A stretch of 20,404 nucleotides of DNA, taken from Fomitopsis serialis. Lineage: Eukaryota; Basidiomycota; Agaricomycetes; Polyporales; Fomitopsidaceae. Position numbers and translations under genes: made by a program. Below the pieces are notes generated by a model. The model made no database searches. It was not told the DNA's origin and saw nothing but the letters and a program-made list of their open reading frames with translations. Shown piece after piece: positions 18,476-20,404 of the stretch. Position 1 is the first letter of the stretch, and every line of letters starts with the position of its first letter. The stretch covers positions 1 through 20,404 of the forward strand of contig NW_025955569.1 in assembly GCF_022376445.1 (NCBI RefSeq), read 5' to 3'.

Positions 18476-20404
18476 CTGAAAATACAAGGTGAGTAAGCCT
18501 GAGCAATATACGAGATCAGTCGAGACACAGACGGAGCTCGGCGGTGAGAAGGCGGCGGAACAGGCCTCTCCTCTCGAATGTTTCGACGAGTACTGCGGCC
18601 GTCGGCTCGCCGAGTCGATTGGACAGACAAGTGTGAGATATTGAGCCATACCACGGAGATGACGACGTGAGGACGGTGCGTTGGACGGGTGCGACGGGCA
18701 AGTTACTGTCCACCATGTCCTTATATTGCGGCGAGCATCGGGGCTTGGGACTGCGGCAGACCATTATTTCCCTTGGCTCAGGGTTGCACGACGTAGAATC
18801 CTACTTACGCATCCCTGAGCTGGATGATCCGGGGCCTGGCGAGACCAGCGAAGCCACGTCAGGATGGGTTGTTCCTGTAAAGTCGAAATCGACTTACAGT
18901 GGACGAGACTCGAGCTCCGCACGACGAGTCTCGGCAGGGAACCACTCTGCCCGTAGGCTCTTCGCGCTAGTCCCACTCTCATTCACTGTTTCGTCGAGAT
19001 GCAAAGGAGTTGGTCTCGCAGCCGCAGGCTGCGATAGCTTCGCGCGTAGATTGAAAAGTGTACAAGATGGGATTTAAGGCTGTGTGATCACCATCCACGG
19101 CGAGCTCCCTTCAGGCTGTCGACGACCAACAGTACAGGCTCATTTGGATATTCAGAGATGACTTTCGGTCGCGGACTCACATTCAACTTGAACCCGACAC
19201 CGTGACGAATCTGCAACCCCGTCCGCGCCGGAGCCAAGAACGATGGACCGGCGGACGATCGCCTCGCAATACCGTTCAGCCATTGCGAGTCGTCTCATCT
19301 GGTTGGCTGGCTTTCTGCCACGGTTTGTCCGAAGATTCTTCCGAGCTGACCTGGCCCGTCGTTCCGCTTTCTCCTGATCCGCAGAGAACGCACAGAGCGC
19401 ATGGCGGCGGTGTCCTGCGTCCGCAGAGAGCTCTCCGTGACGGGCTCCTCGCTGCGCAGTCCTCCGCAAACGCAGACAAACTGAGCGCGAGCGAGAGGAG
19501 CAGAGACGGTAGGTTTCATTCTACCCTCTCTGCTCGCCTTGCTTCTCCACTGCTGCTTCACTGACCAGCTACGGCAACATCACGGACCGCAACACTGCAC
19601 GTTGATCTCGGAGACAGCGAGTCTGCAATTCGTTATACAGCAGCTGTTCCGTTTGCGCTGGTTGGCTGGTCGCCCGGTAGCACCCACTTCACCGTCTTCT
19701 AAAGCATTGTATACCGTTCCTGCACCGGGGTAGCTTACTCGTTGGGTTGTATTGATCGAGTGCTGACCGTCGACTTACATTATGTGATTACCGACGTAGC
19801 TCATTCCGGACGACTGGCCATTCGCAACCCTGGATTAGCGCATCACGGGCCGCGGAATACACTGATCGACCTGTTCACGTACGTTCATCAGACGCACGCC
19901 ACGGCGACCGATCATACGAAACTGGGGGCATAACAAACGCCGCCGCTATTAGCCCGGCCTTGGTACGAACGGCAGACGTTCCATGACGCCACACCCGCAG
20001 GACCCTGCTTCTGCCGGTTAGTATCGTACCCTCCTCCGTCATCAAACCTCGCTTACCGGATGACACGGCACCTCAGGGTCCGTGCGCGCGCGCGCAGCTC
20101 CGATCCGACCGACCGAGCCACTATATTAGAGCGCAGAGTGACCTTACCCGCGCTGGTAGGCGTCCCGACCTCAATTCTCCGGTGCACTGTTTGCCACGTC
20201 GATACTGGTGAGTCGACCTAGCCATTACATCTTCGTATGCGTGGCTTACTGCTTCATTCGGTGTGATCTCCCGTGCGACACGTCAACACATCGGACGTCG
20301 GCCAAGATGCCCTGTGGATCGTACTGGTGAGTACAACACGTTACGAGACATACTGCTGACGTGCATACCCTCGGTCTCAGGCCGTCCGGCATTCGACGCG
20401 TCCC

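Larger units (their letters stand above)
13041..20404 (+). repeat. Second copy of the ~13 kb direct repeat, cut by window end
   Basis: Same orientation as the first copy. It begins with the same 20 bases as the window start, cgtgaagccagtctgaacat, and runs to the last base, which corresponds to 7397. In 18 of the 19 indels this copy is the shorter one, mostly by one base in a short homopolymer. Sequence before 13041 joins it with no visible boundary, as expected for a circle or tandem array. Confidence 0.97.

Noticed and set aside
1..20404. Ribosomal DNA repeat, which would also give a tandem ~10 kb unit
   Set aside because: I see no recognisable 18S, 5.8S, 28S or 5S sequence, and the unit carries intron-containing protein genes.
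1..20404. Transposon with long terminal repeats to explain the two copies
   Set aside because: The repeated segment is 7.4 kb at minimum, starts inside a gene and reaches the window ends. I recognised no reverse transcriptase, integrase or transposase motif, and no terminal repeats.

Overview
The window looks like nuclear DNA of a basidiomycete fungus, probably an Agaricomycete. It is GC-rich. Protein-like stretches are split by 45-66 bp introns with GTRAGT donors and CTRAY branch sites just before the acceptor. One minus-strand exon has the 'GPDARM..Y...W..V....Y.LVGWP..IPF' pattern that I recognise from an expanded family of Agaricomycete, especially polypore, hypothetical proteins. I see no rRNA, tRNA, bacterial operon, CRISPR array or intact transposase.

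The main structural fact is a direct repeat of about 13.0 kb. Bases 1-7397 recur at 13041-20404 in the same orientation. The window starts inside one copy and ends inside the next. Base 13041 follows smoothly from the sequence before it, so no breakpoint is visible. I count 19 indels and 7 substitutions between the copies. All lie in the first ~1 kb and last ~2.1 kb of the overlap, with about 4.2 kb between them in which I saw no difference. This fits a linearised ~13 kb circle, a tandem array, or an assembly that walked around the same locus twice.

Layout of one unit, in first-copy coordinates. (a) 63-1584, plus: a Met/Gly/Gln-rich low-complexity protein with 46-bp introns and a polyQ tract; possible upstream exons are at 12006-13101. 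(b) 2684-4280, minus: a spliced hypothetical gene holding an internal duplication of about 457 bp that carries whole exons and introns. (c) 4815-5459, minus: the GWP-family exon and a possible downstream coding stretch. (d) 6875-7002, minus: one exon behind a textbook intron. (e) 7259-7499, plus: a short spliced gene. (f) 7500-8960: unassigned sequence and a leader that is pyrimidine-rich on the minus strand. (g) 8961-10173, plus: a tentative two-exon gene. (h) 10159-10920, minus: a tentative spliced, partly hydrophobic protein. (i) 11000-12005: pyrimidine-rich promoter or leader DNA of the Met/Gly/Gln gene. Items (a) to (d) and most of (e) recur in the second copy.

No gene set forms an obvious pathway. 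Frames of the Met/Gly/Gln and GWP genes are broken at different places in the two copies, and each copy is intact where the other is broken. The breaks therefore look more like consensus errors than pseudogenisation. Gene models rest on splice-site and phase reasoning only, so boundaries are approximate.
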